In this document: in pieces, positions 27,129 through 34,718 of the stretch | Position numbering within the stretch: position 1 is the stretch's first letter | Layout: each line of letters opens with the position of its first letter | Assembly (NCBI RefSeq): GCF_004522235.1 | Contig: NZ_SDLT01000002.1 | Coordinates: 62,001 to 126,000 of the forward strand | Direction: 5' to 3' | DNA length: 64,000 nt | From: Amycolatopsis nivea | Lineage (GTDB): Bacteria > Actinomycetota > Actinomycetes > Mycobacteriales > Pseudonocardiaceae | Translations under genes and position numbers: made by a program | The notes under the pieces: generated by a model | Databases searched by the model: none | Told to the model about the DNA's origin: nothing | The model's input: only the letters and a program-made list of their open reading frames with translations

Positions 27129-28049
27129 TCACTTCTTCTTCGGGGCGACGATGCGGGAAAGGACCGTGGCGAGCAGGTTGATCACGGCGATGATGAGCAC
27201 CAGGGTGAGCGCGGCTCCCCAGATCCGGTCGAAGCCGACGCTGCCGGGGTCCATCGAGTTGGTGGCGCGTTCGTTGTTCATCACCAACGGAAGCGACGCC
27301 TGCTCCCCGCTGAAGATGTTCCAGTTGACGTAGGACGTGTACCCGACGAGCACCAGCAGCGGCGCGGTTTCGCCCATCACGCGGGCGAGCGCCATCATGA
27401 TGCCGCCGAGAATGCCCGACAGCGCGGTCGGAAGCACGATCTTCATGATCGTCTTCCACTTCGGAACGCCCAGCGCGTAAGAGGCTTCGCGCAGGTCGTC
27501 CGGCACGATCCGCAGCATTTCCTCCGCGGAGCGCACCACCACCGGGATCATCAGCAGCACCAAGGCGAGCGACACCGCGAACCCGCTGCGCGGCAGGCCG
27601 AGCGTGGTGACCCACAGCGCGTAAATGAACAGCGCGGCCACAATGGACGGAACACCGGAGAGGATGTCCACCATGAACGTGGTGGCCTTGGCCAGCTTGC
27701 CGCGGCCGTACTCGACGAGGTAAATCGCGACCAGCAGGCCGATCGGCACCGAGATGACCGCGCACACCAGACCCTGCAGCAGGGTGCCGATGATCGCGTG
27801 CAGCACGCCGCCGCCGACCTCGTCGCCGAGCACCGAACCGAAGTCCTGGCCCCACCAGTTGGTGTACGGGATCCGCTTGATCCCGTTGGCGATCACCGTG
27901 TACAGCACCCACACCAGCGGGATCACGGCGATCAGGAACGACAGCCACACCAGCACGGTGGCCACGCCGTTCTTGACCTTGCGGACCGCGCTCACCTGCT
28001 GGAAAGCCGGTGTCGTCGCGGGTCGTTCGAGGGTGGTCGACACGGTCAC
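27129..28049 (-). CDS. pstA: Phosphate ABC transporter permease PstA
   Basis: A 306-residue inner-membrane permease, with about six hydrophobic helices after a short cytoplasmic start. The ABC permease loop (EAL motif) is EEMLRIVPDDLREASYALGV, then PKWKTIMKIVLPTALSGI, which docks PstB. GVPSIVAALFIYALWV is typical PstA. It starts at GTG 28049, overlapping the pstC stop by 4 nt, which implies translational coupling with its partner permease. Confidence 0.95.
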   Translation of the reverse strand: MTVSTTLERPATTPAFQQVSAVRKVKNGVATVLVWLSFLIAVIPLVWVLYTVIANGIKRIPYTNWWGQDFGSVLGDEVGGGVLHAIIGTLLQGLVCAVISVPIGLLVAIYLVEYGRGKLAKATTFMVDILSGVPSIVAALFIYALWVTTLGLPRSGFAVSLALVLLMIPVVVRSAEEMLRIVPDDLREASYALGVPKWKTIMKIVLPTALSGILGGIMMALARVMGETAPLLVLVGYTSYVNWNIFSGEQASLPLVMNNERATNSMDPGSVGFDRIWGAALTLVLIIAVINLLATVLSRIVAPKKK

Positions 28050-29113
28050 TCCCCCTTCTTGCCGACGATCGAGCGGGCGGCGAAGTTGACCAGGAACGTC
28101 AGCACGAACAGCACCAGGCCGGCCGCGATGTAGGCGCCGGCCGAGGTCGGGTTGTTGAACTCGCTGTAGTTCTGGGCGATCTTCGACGCGAACGTCGCGC
28201 CGCCGTCGAAGAGGCTCCAGTCGAAGTTGCGCCCCTGCGGGATCAGCAGAATCACCGCCAGCGCAATGGTTTCACCGAGCGCGCGGCCGAGACCGAGCAT
28301 CGACGCGCCGACGAAACCGGCCTTGCCGAACGGCAGCACCGTGGTGCGGATGACCTCCCAGCGCGTGGCCCCGAGCGCGAGCGCGCCCTCGACCTGCGCG
28401 GTCGGCGTGCGCTCGAAAACCTCGCGGGTCAGCGACGTGATGATCGGCAGGATCATCACCGCCAGCACGATTCCGGCGGTGAAAATGGTGCCGCGCACGT
28501 TCGGCGCGATGTTGCCCGGCGCGAAAATCGGAATCCACGAGAAGGTGCTGTTGACCCACTCGGAAAACGGTTCGATCGCGGGCGCGAACACGAGAATGCC
28601 CCACAGGCCGAAAATGATCGACGGCACCGCGGCGAGCAGATCCACGACGTAGGCGAACGGCCGGGCCAGCTTCGCGGGCGCGTACTGGGTGAGGAACAGC
28701 GCGATGCCCAGCGAGATCGGCATCGCGATGATCAGCGCCACCAGCGAGGTCGCCACGGTGACCTCGGCGAGGTCGGCGATGCCGAACGCCATGTTCGCCG
28801 GGTCGTTCGTCGACCACCCGTGGTTGAACAGGAAGTTGACCTTGTCCGCCTTCAGCGCCGGAATCGCCTGGACGACCAGGAAAATCCCGATCAAGGCGAT
28901 CAGGGCGACGACGAAGATCCCGGCCCCGGTGGTCAGGTTCTGGAAGATGCGGTCACCGGCTCGCACCTTCGTCGGCTTCTTCCGCGCGGGCGGCGCTTCC
29001 GGCGCCGGCGCGGGTGGCTTGTCCGAAATCGGATCCTCCGGGAACGCTCGGGCGGACGACGAACGCCCACCGGGGTCGCCGGTGGGCGTTCGCGTCGAGG
29101 ATTGGTCGCTCAT
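28046..29113 (-). CDS. pstC: Phosphate ABC transporter permease PstC
   Basis: A 355-residue permease, longer than pstA because of a ~60-residue Pro/Ala/Lys-rich cytoplasmic start. Six or more hydrophobic segments follow. The PstC features are VPSIIFGLWGILVF and the coupling loop FERTPTAQVEGALALGATRW, then LGRALGETIAL. It pairs with PstA to form the phosphate channel. It begins 41 nt after the pstS stop, so it is part of the same operon. Confidence 0.95.
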   Translation of the reverse strand: MSDQSSTRTPTGDPGGRSSSARAFPEDPISDKPPAPAPEAPPARKKPTKVRAGDRIFQNLTTGAGIFVVALIALIGIFLVVQAIPALKADKVNFLFNHGWSTNDPANMAFGIADLAEVTVATSLVALIIAMPISLGIALFLTQYAPAKLARPFAYVVDLLAAVPSIIFGLWGILVFAPAIEPFSEWVNSTFSWIPIFAPGNIAPNVRGTIFTAGIVLAVMILPIITSLTREVFERTPTAQVEGALALGATRWEVIRTTVLPFGKAGFVGASMLGLGRALGETIALAVILLIPQGRNFDWSLFDGGATFASKIAQNYSEFNNPTSAGAYIAAGLVLFVLTFLVNFAARSIVGKKGE

Positions 29114-29154
29114 CGACAGTCTCTAGTCAGCCTTCATACCAGCTAGGTAGTCGC

Positions 29155-30285
29155 TCAGGAAATTTCCTTGACGGCCTTCAGCACCTTGTCCTGGAGGCTC
29201 TGCGGGATCGGCACGTAGCCCTTCGCCGACAGCGGCTGCTGGCCCTCGGTGGCGGCCACCGTCAGGAACGCCTTGACGGCCTTCGCGACGTCCGGGTTCG
29301 AGTACTTGGAGCACACGATCTCGTACGTGGTCAGCAGCAGCGGGTAGGCGCCCGGCACGTTGCTGGAGTAGATGCCGTTGAGGTCCATCGCCAGGTCGTT
29401 GGTGCCCGGGTGGTAGAACTTCGCGGCGTCCAGCGACTTGGCCACGTTCTGCGCGTTCAGCTCGACGCCGCCGGAGCCGCTGTCGATCTTGGCCGGGGTG
29501 ACGCCGTCCTTGGCGAACGCGCTCTCCACGTAGGTGATCGAGCCGTCGGCGCCCTTGACGGTGCTCGCGACACCGTTCGAGCCCTGCGCACCGTTGCCGA
29601 CGCCGCCGTTGAACTTCTTGCCCGCACCCTGGGTCCAGACGTCCTTGGCAGCCGCGCCGAGGTACTTCTGGAAGTTGTCGGTGGTGCCCGACTCCTCCGA
29701 GCGGGAGACGACCTGGATCGGCTTGTCCGGCAGGTTCAGGCTCTCGTTGCCCTTGACCGCCTTGATGGCCGGGTCGTTCCAGTTCTTGATGCCGCCGTTG
29801 AAGATCTTGGCGATGACCTGCGGGGTCAGCGTCAGGTTGTCCACGCCGGACAGGTGGTAGCCGACCGCGATCGGGCCGACGACCAGCGGGATGTTCAGCG
29901 CGGGCGAACCGCAGCGCTTGGTGGCGGCCTCGAGGTCGGCGTCCTTGATCGGCGAGTCCGAACCGCCGAAGTCGACCTGGTTGGCGTTGAACTGCTTGAC
30001 GCCCGCGCCGGAGCCGGTGCCGTTGTAGTTCACCTTCTGGCCGTTGCACTTCTTGTTGTAGGCCTGGTTGAACACCTCGATGGCGTTCTTCTGGGCCGTC
30101 GAGCCCTCAGCGGAAAGCGGGCTCTTGCCCCCGCAGTCGACCTGGGCGGTTCCGGTGGCGGCGGGAGCGGCGGAGTTCGAGCCCGAGCCGCTGCTCGACG
30201 CCGAGGGGTCGGAGCCACAAGCGGCGAGGACGAGCGCGGCGCTCGCCACGATGCCGACGGCACCCAGGGGCCGCATGATCTTCAC
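29155..30285 (-). CDS. pstS: Phosphate-binding lipoprotein PstS
   Basis: A 376-residue extracytoplasmic phosphate receptor. The start is GTG 30285, placed by GGAGGAA 7 nt upstream; the frame stays open to 30423 but that part overlaps the promoter. The signal peptide ends in a lipobox read as LVLAAC, with the lipidated cysteine near residue 22, so the protein is membrane-anchored outside. Binding-site segments include LSAEGSTAQ, DFGGSDSPI and RSEESGTTDNFQKYL, as in the family. First gene of pstSCAB, with a PHO box upstream. Confidence 0.95.
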   Translation of the reverse strand: MKIMRPLGAVGIVASAALVLAACGSDPSASSSGSGSNSAAPAATGTAQVDCGGKSPLSAEGSTAQKNAIEVFNQAYNKKCNGQKVNYNGTGSGAGVKQFNANQVDFGGSDSPIKDADLEAATKRCGSPALNIPLVVGPIAVGYHLSGVDNLTLTPQVIAKIFNGGIKNWNDPAIKAVKGNESLNLPDKPIQVVSRSEESGTTDNFQKYLGAAAKDVWTQGAGKKFNGGVGNGAQGSNGVASTVKGADGSITYVESAFAKDGVTPAKIDSGSGGVELNAQNVAKSLDAAKFYHPGTNDLAMDLNGIYSSNVPGAYPLLLTTYEIVCSKYSNPDVAKAVKAFLTVAATEGQQPLSAKGYVPIPQSLQDKVLKAVKEIS

Positions 30286-30394
30286 TGCATTTCCTCCACT
30301 CGGAGATGTGCCTTTTTGAATCCGGTCGGGATTGGCGGCGAGTGAGCCGCACCGGAACCGGACACTAGGCAGCCTCGGTGGACGGGCGTCCTTG

Positions 30395-30416
30395 GTTGCA
30401 TGAACGGCAGGTGAAC
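30395..30416 (-). promoter_or_regulatory. PHO box upstream of pstS
   Basis: Read on the minus strand, GTTCACCTGCC (30416-30406) is directly followed by GTTCATGCAAC (30405-30395): two 11-nt PhoP-type direct repeats. They lie 110-131 bp before the pstS GTG, leaving room for the promoter and a leader of about 70-80 nt. Confidence 0.78.
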
Positions 30417-30524
30417 AAGTCACCGTTTGTGAGCAGGACTACTACCCCGAACGGGTGCCGTGGCCTGCTCGTGACCTGCCAGTACGCAGAAAGTAACACG
30501 GGTCACCGGTCGGGTCGACCGTGA

Positions 30525-31424
30525 TCACTCACCGTACTGAACGTCGGTCTCGAAACGCTGGAACCCCAGCTTGTTGTACACAGCCAATGCCGCGGCGTTG
30601 TCGCCCTCGACGTAGAGGATCACCCTCGGTAGTCCCCGAGAGCGCAGGTAGCGGAGTCCGGCCAAGGTCAGCGCCTTGCCGAGCCCACTACCCTGAGTAG
30701 CAGGATCGACGCCGACCACGTAGACCTCCCCGACCGGGCCTCCGTCGAACCGGCCGGGAACCGGGTCGTGCACCTTCGTCCAGTGGAAGCCGGCGACCTC
30801 GCCGTTCTCGTTCTCCGCGAGGAAGAAGCCCGCCGGGTCGAACCAGGCCTGGAGTTCCTCGGCGCGCACCTCGGCGGCGGTCAGCGCGCCCTGTTCCGGG
30901 TGCCAGTCGAACGCGCGCGCGTTGACCGCGACCATCGCGTCCTCGTCCTGCCCGGGAACGAAGGTGCGCAGCCGGAAACCGTTGCGCAGCACCGGTTCCG
31001 GCCAATCCGCATCGGCAACGTCGACGTGCAGGATCAACAGTTCGCGCTGCCTGCCGAGGCCGAGTTTCGCCGCGATCGCCGCCGCACCGGGGTGATCGCC
31101 GTGTGCCCACACGCGCAAACCCTTGTCGGCGCGCTCGACTACCGCCTGCGCGAGCGCGGTGCCGACGCCACGACGCCGGAAATCCGGGTGCACGAAAAGC
31201 TCCGCGACCTGATGGCCGTGGGAATCGCCTTCGGTGTCAAGGTGGACGTATCCCGCGGGCGCGCCGTCGAAGCGGGCGAGAAGATGCAGTCCGCCTTCGA
31301 ATTCGCGCGGCAACGGTCCGGCCGGGTCGACCTCGGGGCGTCCGTCAGTCGCTTTGACCGCGAGCAGCACTTCGCGCACCGCGTCGTCGGGATCGGTCGT
31401 CCAGTCGCCAAGGTCGATAGCCAC
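30525..31424 (-). CDS. mshD: Mycothiol synthase (double-GNAT acetyltransferase)
   Basis: A 299-residue protein of two GNAT domains, as in MshD. The N-terminal half (residues ~1-145) has VAELFVHPDFRRRGVGTAL; the C-terminal, catalytic half (~150-299) has GEVYVVGVDPATQGSGLGKAL, then VILYVEGDNAAALAVYNKLGF with the acetyl-CoA loop. It acetylates the cysteinyl amine of Cys-GlcN-inositol to finish mycothiol, the main thiol of actinobacteria. GTG start at 31424. It lies between the pst operon and glnR, as in mycobacteria (from memory). Confidence 0.93.
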   Translation of the reverse strand: MAIDLGDWTTDPDDAVREVLLAVKATDGRPEVDPAGPLPREFEGGLHLLARFDGAPAGYVHLDTEGDSHGHQVAELFVHPDFRRRGVGTALAQAVVERADKGLRVWAHGDHPGAAAIAAKLGLGRQRELLILHVDVADADWPEPVLRNGFRLRTFVPGQDEDAMVAVNARAFDWHPEQGALTAAEVRAEELQAWFDPAGFFLAENENGEVAGFHWTKVHDPVPGRFDGGPVGEVYVVGVDPATQGSGLGKALTLAGLRYLRSRGLPRVILYVEGDNAAALAVYNKLGFQRFETDVQYGE

Positions 31425-31446
31425 AAACCGACCTTACCGGCGAATG

Positions 31447-32178
31447 TCAGCGGGAGGTCAGCTCCGAAGCGTCGGCCGGAACGGCGACAACCGGCTTCGC
31501 ACCCTTCGCCGGTCGCTCGAACTTGTAGCCGACGTTTCGCACGGTGCCGATCATCTGCTCGTGCTCGGGACCGAGCTTCGCGCGAAGCCGCCGTACGTGG
31601 ACATCGACCGTGCGCGTGCCGCCGAAGAAGTCGTAACCCCACACTTCCTGCAGCAGCTGCGCGCGAGTGAACACGCGACCAGCGTGCTGGGCGAGGTACT
31701 TGAGGAGCTCGAACTCCTTGTACGTCAGCTCAAGCGTGCGACGGCGCAGCTTCGCCGTGTACGTCGCTTCGTCGATGACAAGGTCGCCTACGCGCAGTTC
31801 GGCGTCTGCCTGCAGGCCGATGCCGTCGCGAGTGGTAGCCAGCCGCAGCCGTGCATCGACCTCCGCGGGACCAGCGGTGGGCAGCAGGATGTCGTCCGTG
31901 CGCCATTCGGCGTTGACCGCGACCAGACCGCCTTCGCCGACCACCGCGATGACCGGCGTGCCCGATTCGTCCTCCGCGCCCTTCAACAGACGACACAGGC
32001 TCTTCGCGGACGCGAGGTCGCTGCGCGCGTCGAGAAGGATGACGTCCCGGTGACCCGCGTCGAGAAGGGCCGTCACTTCCGGCTCGCGTACGCGTACGGT
32101 GTGCGGCAGCAGGTCCAGCGCAGGTAGTACGGAGGTAGCGTCGAGTTCCCCCGTCAGCACCAGCAGGTCCAAGCTCAT
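31447..32178 (-). CDS. glnR: Orphan OmpR-type nitrogen regulator GlnR
   Basis: A 243-residue protein. The N-terminal receiver-like domain begins [20 protein letters not shown] and keeps one pocket aspartate ([10 protein letters not shown] near residue 50) but lacks other phosphorylation residues, as in GlnR. The C-terminal winged helix (about 130-225) has [20 protein letters not shown] and [15 protein letters not shown], then NVGYKF. GlnR activates nitrogen assimilation genes in Amycolatopsis, Streptomyces and mycobacteria. ATG 32178 is chosen because the family N-terminus begins there. A PHO-like repeat overlaps the likely promoter. It ends 22 bp upstream of mshD. Confidence 0.93.
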   Translation of the reverse strand: MSLDLLVLTGELDATSVLPALDLLPHTVRVREPEVTALLDAGHRDVILLDARSDLASAKSLCRLLKGAEDESGTPVIAVVGEGGLVAVNAEWRTDDILLPTAGPAEVDARLRLATTRDGIGLQADAELRVGDLVIDEATYTAKLRRRTLELTYKEFELLKYLAQHAGRVFTRAQLLQEVWGYDFFGGTRTVDVHVRRLRAKLGPEHEQMIGTVRNVGYKFERPAKGAKPVVAVPADASELTSR

Positions 32179-32235
32179 GATCCGCACCGCCTTCAGATTC
32201 GTCGCCTCGAACGTGGCGTCGGTCGGTGCTAAGTG

Positions 32236-32251
32236 AGAATAGCGGGTGAAC
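32236..32251 (-). promoter_or_regulatory. Candidate glnR promoter (-10) overlapped by a PHO-like repeat
   Basis: On the minus strand GTTCACCCGCT (32251-32241) matches a PHO 11-mer and runs into TATTCT (32241-32236), a good -10 hexamer about 58 bp before the glnR start. The second 11-mer (ATTCTCACTTA) is weak. The overlap would suit repression. Confidence 0.4.
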
Positions 32252-32352
32252 ACCCCGGCACCTAGCTCGTGCTGGATCGATCACACCTGGTCTAACGGCC
32301 GGAGCGTGACCCGCACCACGACGAAATCCACCCGAACAGGAGAACCGAGGCG

Positions 32353-33255
32353 ATGGCGAGCAGGCCCGTGACCCGGGACGACCGACCGGCCCCTAACCCC
32401 GGCGGCGGCCGCCGCGGCAGGCGCGTGCGGCGGTGGCTCATCGTGCTGGGAGTGCTGGTGCTCCTGCTGGTCGGTGCGGATTTCGGAGCGGCGGCCTACG
32501 CCGAGCACACGATCTCGCAGAAGGCCCGCGCACAGCTCGGGCTGAGCGACGATCCGTCGGTCACCATCCACGGCTTCCCGTTCACCGTGCAGGCGCTCTC
32601 CGGTGACTACAGTCACATCACCGTTTCCGCGGACGGCGTGCCGGTCGGCAGCGAACTGCGCGACCTGCGCGTGAGCGCCGAACTCGAGGACGTCATCGCG
32701 CCGCTGTCGGACCTCACGTCCGGCAACACCAAGGCGGTGAAGATCGGCAAGCTCACCGGTGCGGTGACGATCAAGGCGTCCGACCTCGCCCGGGTCTCGC
32801 CGCTGAACAAGATCCAGAACCTGAAGATCGAGCAGTCGACCCAGGCGTACGTGAAGTACGGCGACACCGAGCAGGGCAAGCAGCCGGACCCGACGCCGAC
32901 CAACGCCGACGGCGAACCGGCCGACGGCACCAGCGCGGGCGTGCGGATCTCCGGCGACGTGCAGGTGGCCGGGCAGAAGGTGGAGATCTTCTGCTTCGCG
33001 CTCATCCAGCTCAAGGAGAAGACGATCTCGATCGTGCCTTACCGGTTGCAGTTCGGGAATGACCAGAGCACCACGATCGTTCCGGAAGCTGTGCAGAAAG
33101 CTCTGCTGCCGAACTTCCGGGCCAGCATTTCGACGACCCGGCTGCCGCTGTCGGTCACCCCGACCGCGGTCCGCGTGGACAGCGGTTCGGTGACCATCAA
33201 GGGCGAAGCGCACGACGTGAACTTCGCCGACCTGTCCACCAACCACGGAGGCTGA
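32353..33255 (+). CDS. lmeA: LmeA-type DUF2993 cell-envelope protein
   Basis: A 300-residue protein with a basic start (GGGRRGRRVRRW), one N-terminal hydrophobic helix (LIVLGVLVLLLVGADFGAAAY, residues ~28-48), then the DUF2993 domain. The domain's hallmark VTIHGFPFTVQALSG lies near residues 70-85. In mycobacteria LmeA is a lipid-binding envelope protein needed for lipomannan elongation (from memory, Rv0817c). An equivalent role in an Amycolatopsis-like envelope is inference. It is divergent from glnR and starts a likely operon with the thioredoxin-like gene 5 bp later. Confidence 0.85.
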   Translation: MASRPVTRDDRPAPNPGGGRRGRRVRRWLIVLGVLVLLLVGADFGAAAYAEHTISQKARAQLGLSDDPSVTIHGFPFTVQALSGDYSHITVSADGVPVGSELRDLRVSAELEDVIAPLSDLTSGNTKAVKIGKLTGAVTIKASDLARVSPLNKIQNLKIEQSTQAYVKYGDTEQGKQPDPTPTNADGEPADGTSAGVRISGDVQVAGQKVEIFCFALIQLKEKTISIVPYRLQFGNDQSTTIVPEAVQKALLPNFRASISTTRLPLSVTPTAVRVDSGSVTIKGEAHDVNFADLSTNHGG

Positions 33256-33260
33256 TCCCG

Positions 33261-33695
33261 GTGACCGGAGTGTGGGTGCTGCTGGCGACGCTGGTCGTCG
33301 CGACGGCCGCTGGCCTGGTCCTGCGCGCCCGCAACGGCCGGATCCGCGCGGCCAAACCGGCGGCGCAGACCCGGACGCTCCCCGCTCCGGTCTCCGAGGC
33401 CCTTGATCCGCAATCCGCCGTCACCCTGGTGCAGATCTCCACCACGTTCTGCACCCCGTGCCGGCACACGCGGGCGATTCTCTCGTCGCTCGCGGAGAAG
33501 ACCGACGGCCTGCACCACGTCGACCTGGACGTCACCGAACGTCCCGAGGTCGCGCAGGCATTGTCGGTGCTCAGCACGCCGACCACGCTCGCGCTGGACC
33601 CGGAAGGCCGGGAACTGCTGCGCGTGGGCGGCGTGCCCAAGGGCCCGGAGCTGCTGGAAGCGCTCCGCCCGCACCTCGCCGCCGCTACGCGCTGA
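33261..33695 (+). CDS. Membrane-anchored thioredoxin-like protein (ThiX-type)
   Basis: A 144-residue protein with an N-terminal membrane helix (GVWVLLATLVVATAAGLVL) and a thioredoxin fold. The redox motif CTPC is in ISTTFCTPCRHTR near residue 63, and the cis-proline lies in LSTPTTLAL near 113. CTPC differs from the classical CGPC and suggests a different redox potential. Topology puts the domain on the cytoplasmic side or outside depending on the start; I cannot decide. It follows lmeA and precedes the sulfur-transfer operon, as thiX (Rv0816c) does in M. tuberculosis by memory. Confidence 0.85.
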   Translation: MTGVWVLLATLVVATAAGLVLRARNGRIRAAKPAAQTRTLPAPVSEALDPQSAVTLVQISTTFCTPCRHTRAILSSLAEKTDGLHHVDLDVTERPEVAQALSVLSTPTTLALDPEGRELLRVGGVPKGPELLEALRPHLAAATR

Positions 33696-33739
33696 CCTCC
33701 GCCTGGCTGCCGCGCCGCGCCCCCGCATCGCTGAATCGC

Positions 33740-33962
33740 CCCCAATGTGGCATTGGGTGCTCCATCCATGCCCCCGCCGCCGCCCTCAACGGAGACGCTG
33801 CGCGCCGCTGGCTCATTCAACGCACCCAATGTGGCGTTCGGTGCGTCCCACGCACCCAAAGTGGCGTTCGGCCCGTCCAGCGCAACCAATGCGGCGTTCG
33901 GTGCGTCCAGCGCACCCAATGCGGCGTTCGGTGCATCTGACGCACCCAATGCCACATTGGGG
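33740..33962. repeat. Array of four 30-bp tandem repeats bracketed by 20-bp inverted repeats
   Basis: Units of exactly 30 bp begin at 33821, 33851, 33881 and 33911, and a partial fifth at 33941; each starts CGCACCCAAT or a near copy and contains GTGGCGTTCGG or GCGGCGTTCGG. A 20-bp sequence at 33740-33759 reappears in perfect inverted form at 33943-33962, and each arm is itself a CCCAATG/CATTGGG hairpin. All three frames are open through the units, so coding cannot be excluded, but no ribosome site or gene context supports it. The rest of 33696-34056 shows nothing else. Confidence 0.85.
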
Positions 33963-34056
33963 AAGCGCCCGGCCCCGCGGTCCGCGGCGGTTGATTCTCA
34001 GGATCCGGACCTCGTCCCAAGGAATGAACATGGTTCCGGGAGCGAGCGAGCCTGGG

Positions 34057-34062
34057 TACCCT
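34057..34062 (+). promoter_or_regulatory. -10 hexamer TACCCT placed for leaderless transcription
   Basis: TACCCT ends 6 nt before the GTG of the leader peptide at 34069, the spacing that puts transcription start at the GTG itself. No clear -35. Confidence 0.55.
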
Positions 34063-34068
34063 CCCCCT

Positions 34069-34167
34069 GTGGACGAGCTGCCCATCACCCTCCTGACGCA
34101 GCGCCGCGCGGTCGATTTCTGCCGCGTGCGCAGCAGCTTGTGTCTGCCGTTTTCCGGTCGGCGCTGA
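34069..34167 (+). CDS. Cysteine-containing leader peptide of the sulfur-transfer operon
   Basis: A 32-residue frame from GTG 34069, reading MDELPITLLTQRRAVDFC, then RVRSSLCLPFSGRR. The core L-T-x-R-R-A-V-D-x-C-R matches the small leader peptides found upstream of sulfur genes in actinobacteria. In mycobacteria, leaderless cysteine-rich short ORFs of this kind act as cysteine-responsive attenuators before cysA2. The two cysteine codons (TGC, TGT) and the likely leaderless start fit. Between its stop and DUF4395 lies a GC-rich stretch with GCGTGC...GCACGC (34209-34224), which may be part of an attenuator. Two Cys codons are fewer than in the mycobacterial examples. Confidence 0.72.
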   Translation: MDELPITLLTQRRAVDFCRVRSSLCLPFSGRR

Positions 34168-34254
34168 AGCACGTCTCGCGCCGTCTCGCAGCTCTGCCCG
34201 TCTTCGCCGCGTGCGCTCGCACGCCCTTCCCCTCGCACTGAGCAGGAGGAACCC

Positions 34255-34689
34255 ATGTCCGCCGGACCGGCCGTAGACCCGCGAGGTCCCAGGTTCGCCG
34301 CGATCGTGACCACGGTGGTGCTCGCCGTCGTGCTGGTCACGCAGTGGTGGCCGTTGCTCGCACTGCAGACCGTGGTCTTCGCGATCGGTGCGTTCGTCGG
34401 GCTCAAGCCCGCGCCGTACTCGGTGCTGTACCGGCTCGCGATCGCGCCGCGGCTCGGGCCGCCGACCGAACGCGAGGACGCCGCCCCGCTGCGGTTCGCG
34501 CAGGCGATCGGGTTCGTGTTCGCGCTCGTCGGCACGATCGGCTTCGCGGCCGGAGTGACGCCGCTCGGCGTCGTCGCGACCGCGTTCGCGCTCTTTGCCG
34601 CGTTCCTCAACGCGGCGTTCAACTACTGCCTCGGGTGCCAGATGTACCTGCTGATCAAGCGTTTCAGCCCCGCGCGGGCGTCCTCGTAA
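34255..34689 (+). CDS. DUF4395 four-helix membrane protein
   Basis: A 144-residue protein with four hydrophobic helices (AAIVTTVVLAVVLVTQWWPL; LLALQTVVFAIGAFVGL; IGFVFALVGTIGFAAGV; VATAFALFAAFLNAAFN) and a C-terminal YCLGCQMYLLIKRF. The paired cysteines in YCLGC are conserved in DUF4395 and suggest persulfide or metal handling. The strong AGGAGGA ribosome site precedes the ATG. It sits between a cysteine-type leader peptide and sseA, so a part in thiosulfate or sulfane-sulfur uptake or transfer is likely by context; no biochemical role is established to my knowledge. Confidence 0.85.
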   Translation: MSAGPAVDPRGPRFAAIVTTVVLAVVLVTQWWPLLALQTVVFAIGAFVGLKPAPYSVLYRLAIAPRLGPPTEREDAAPLRFAQAIGFVFALVGTIGFAAGVTPLGVVATAFALFAAFLNAAFNYCLGCQMYLLIKRFSPARASS

Positions 34690-34718
34690 ACCCCAACCAA
34701 GAAAGAGAGCCAGCTTCC

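Noticed and set aside
33820..33962. CRISPR array
   Set aside because: The 30-bp units abut each other with no spacers and vary internally; no cas genes nearby.
33747..34241. Open frames through the 30-bp repeats (e.g. APNAAFGAS-type peptides)
   Set aside because: Open in several frames on both strands, without ribosome site; the smaller leader peptide at 34069 explains the region better.
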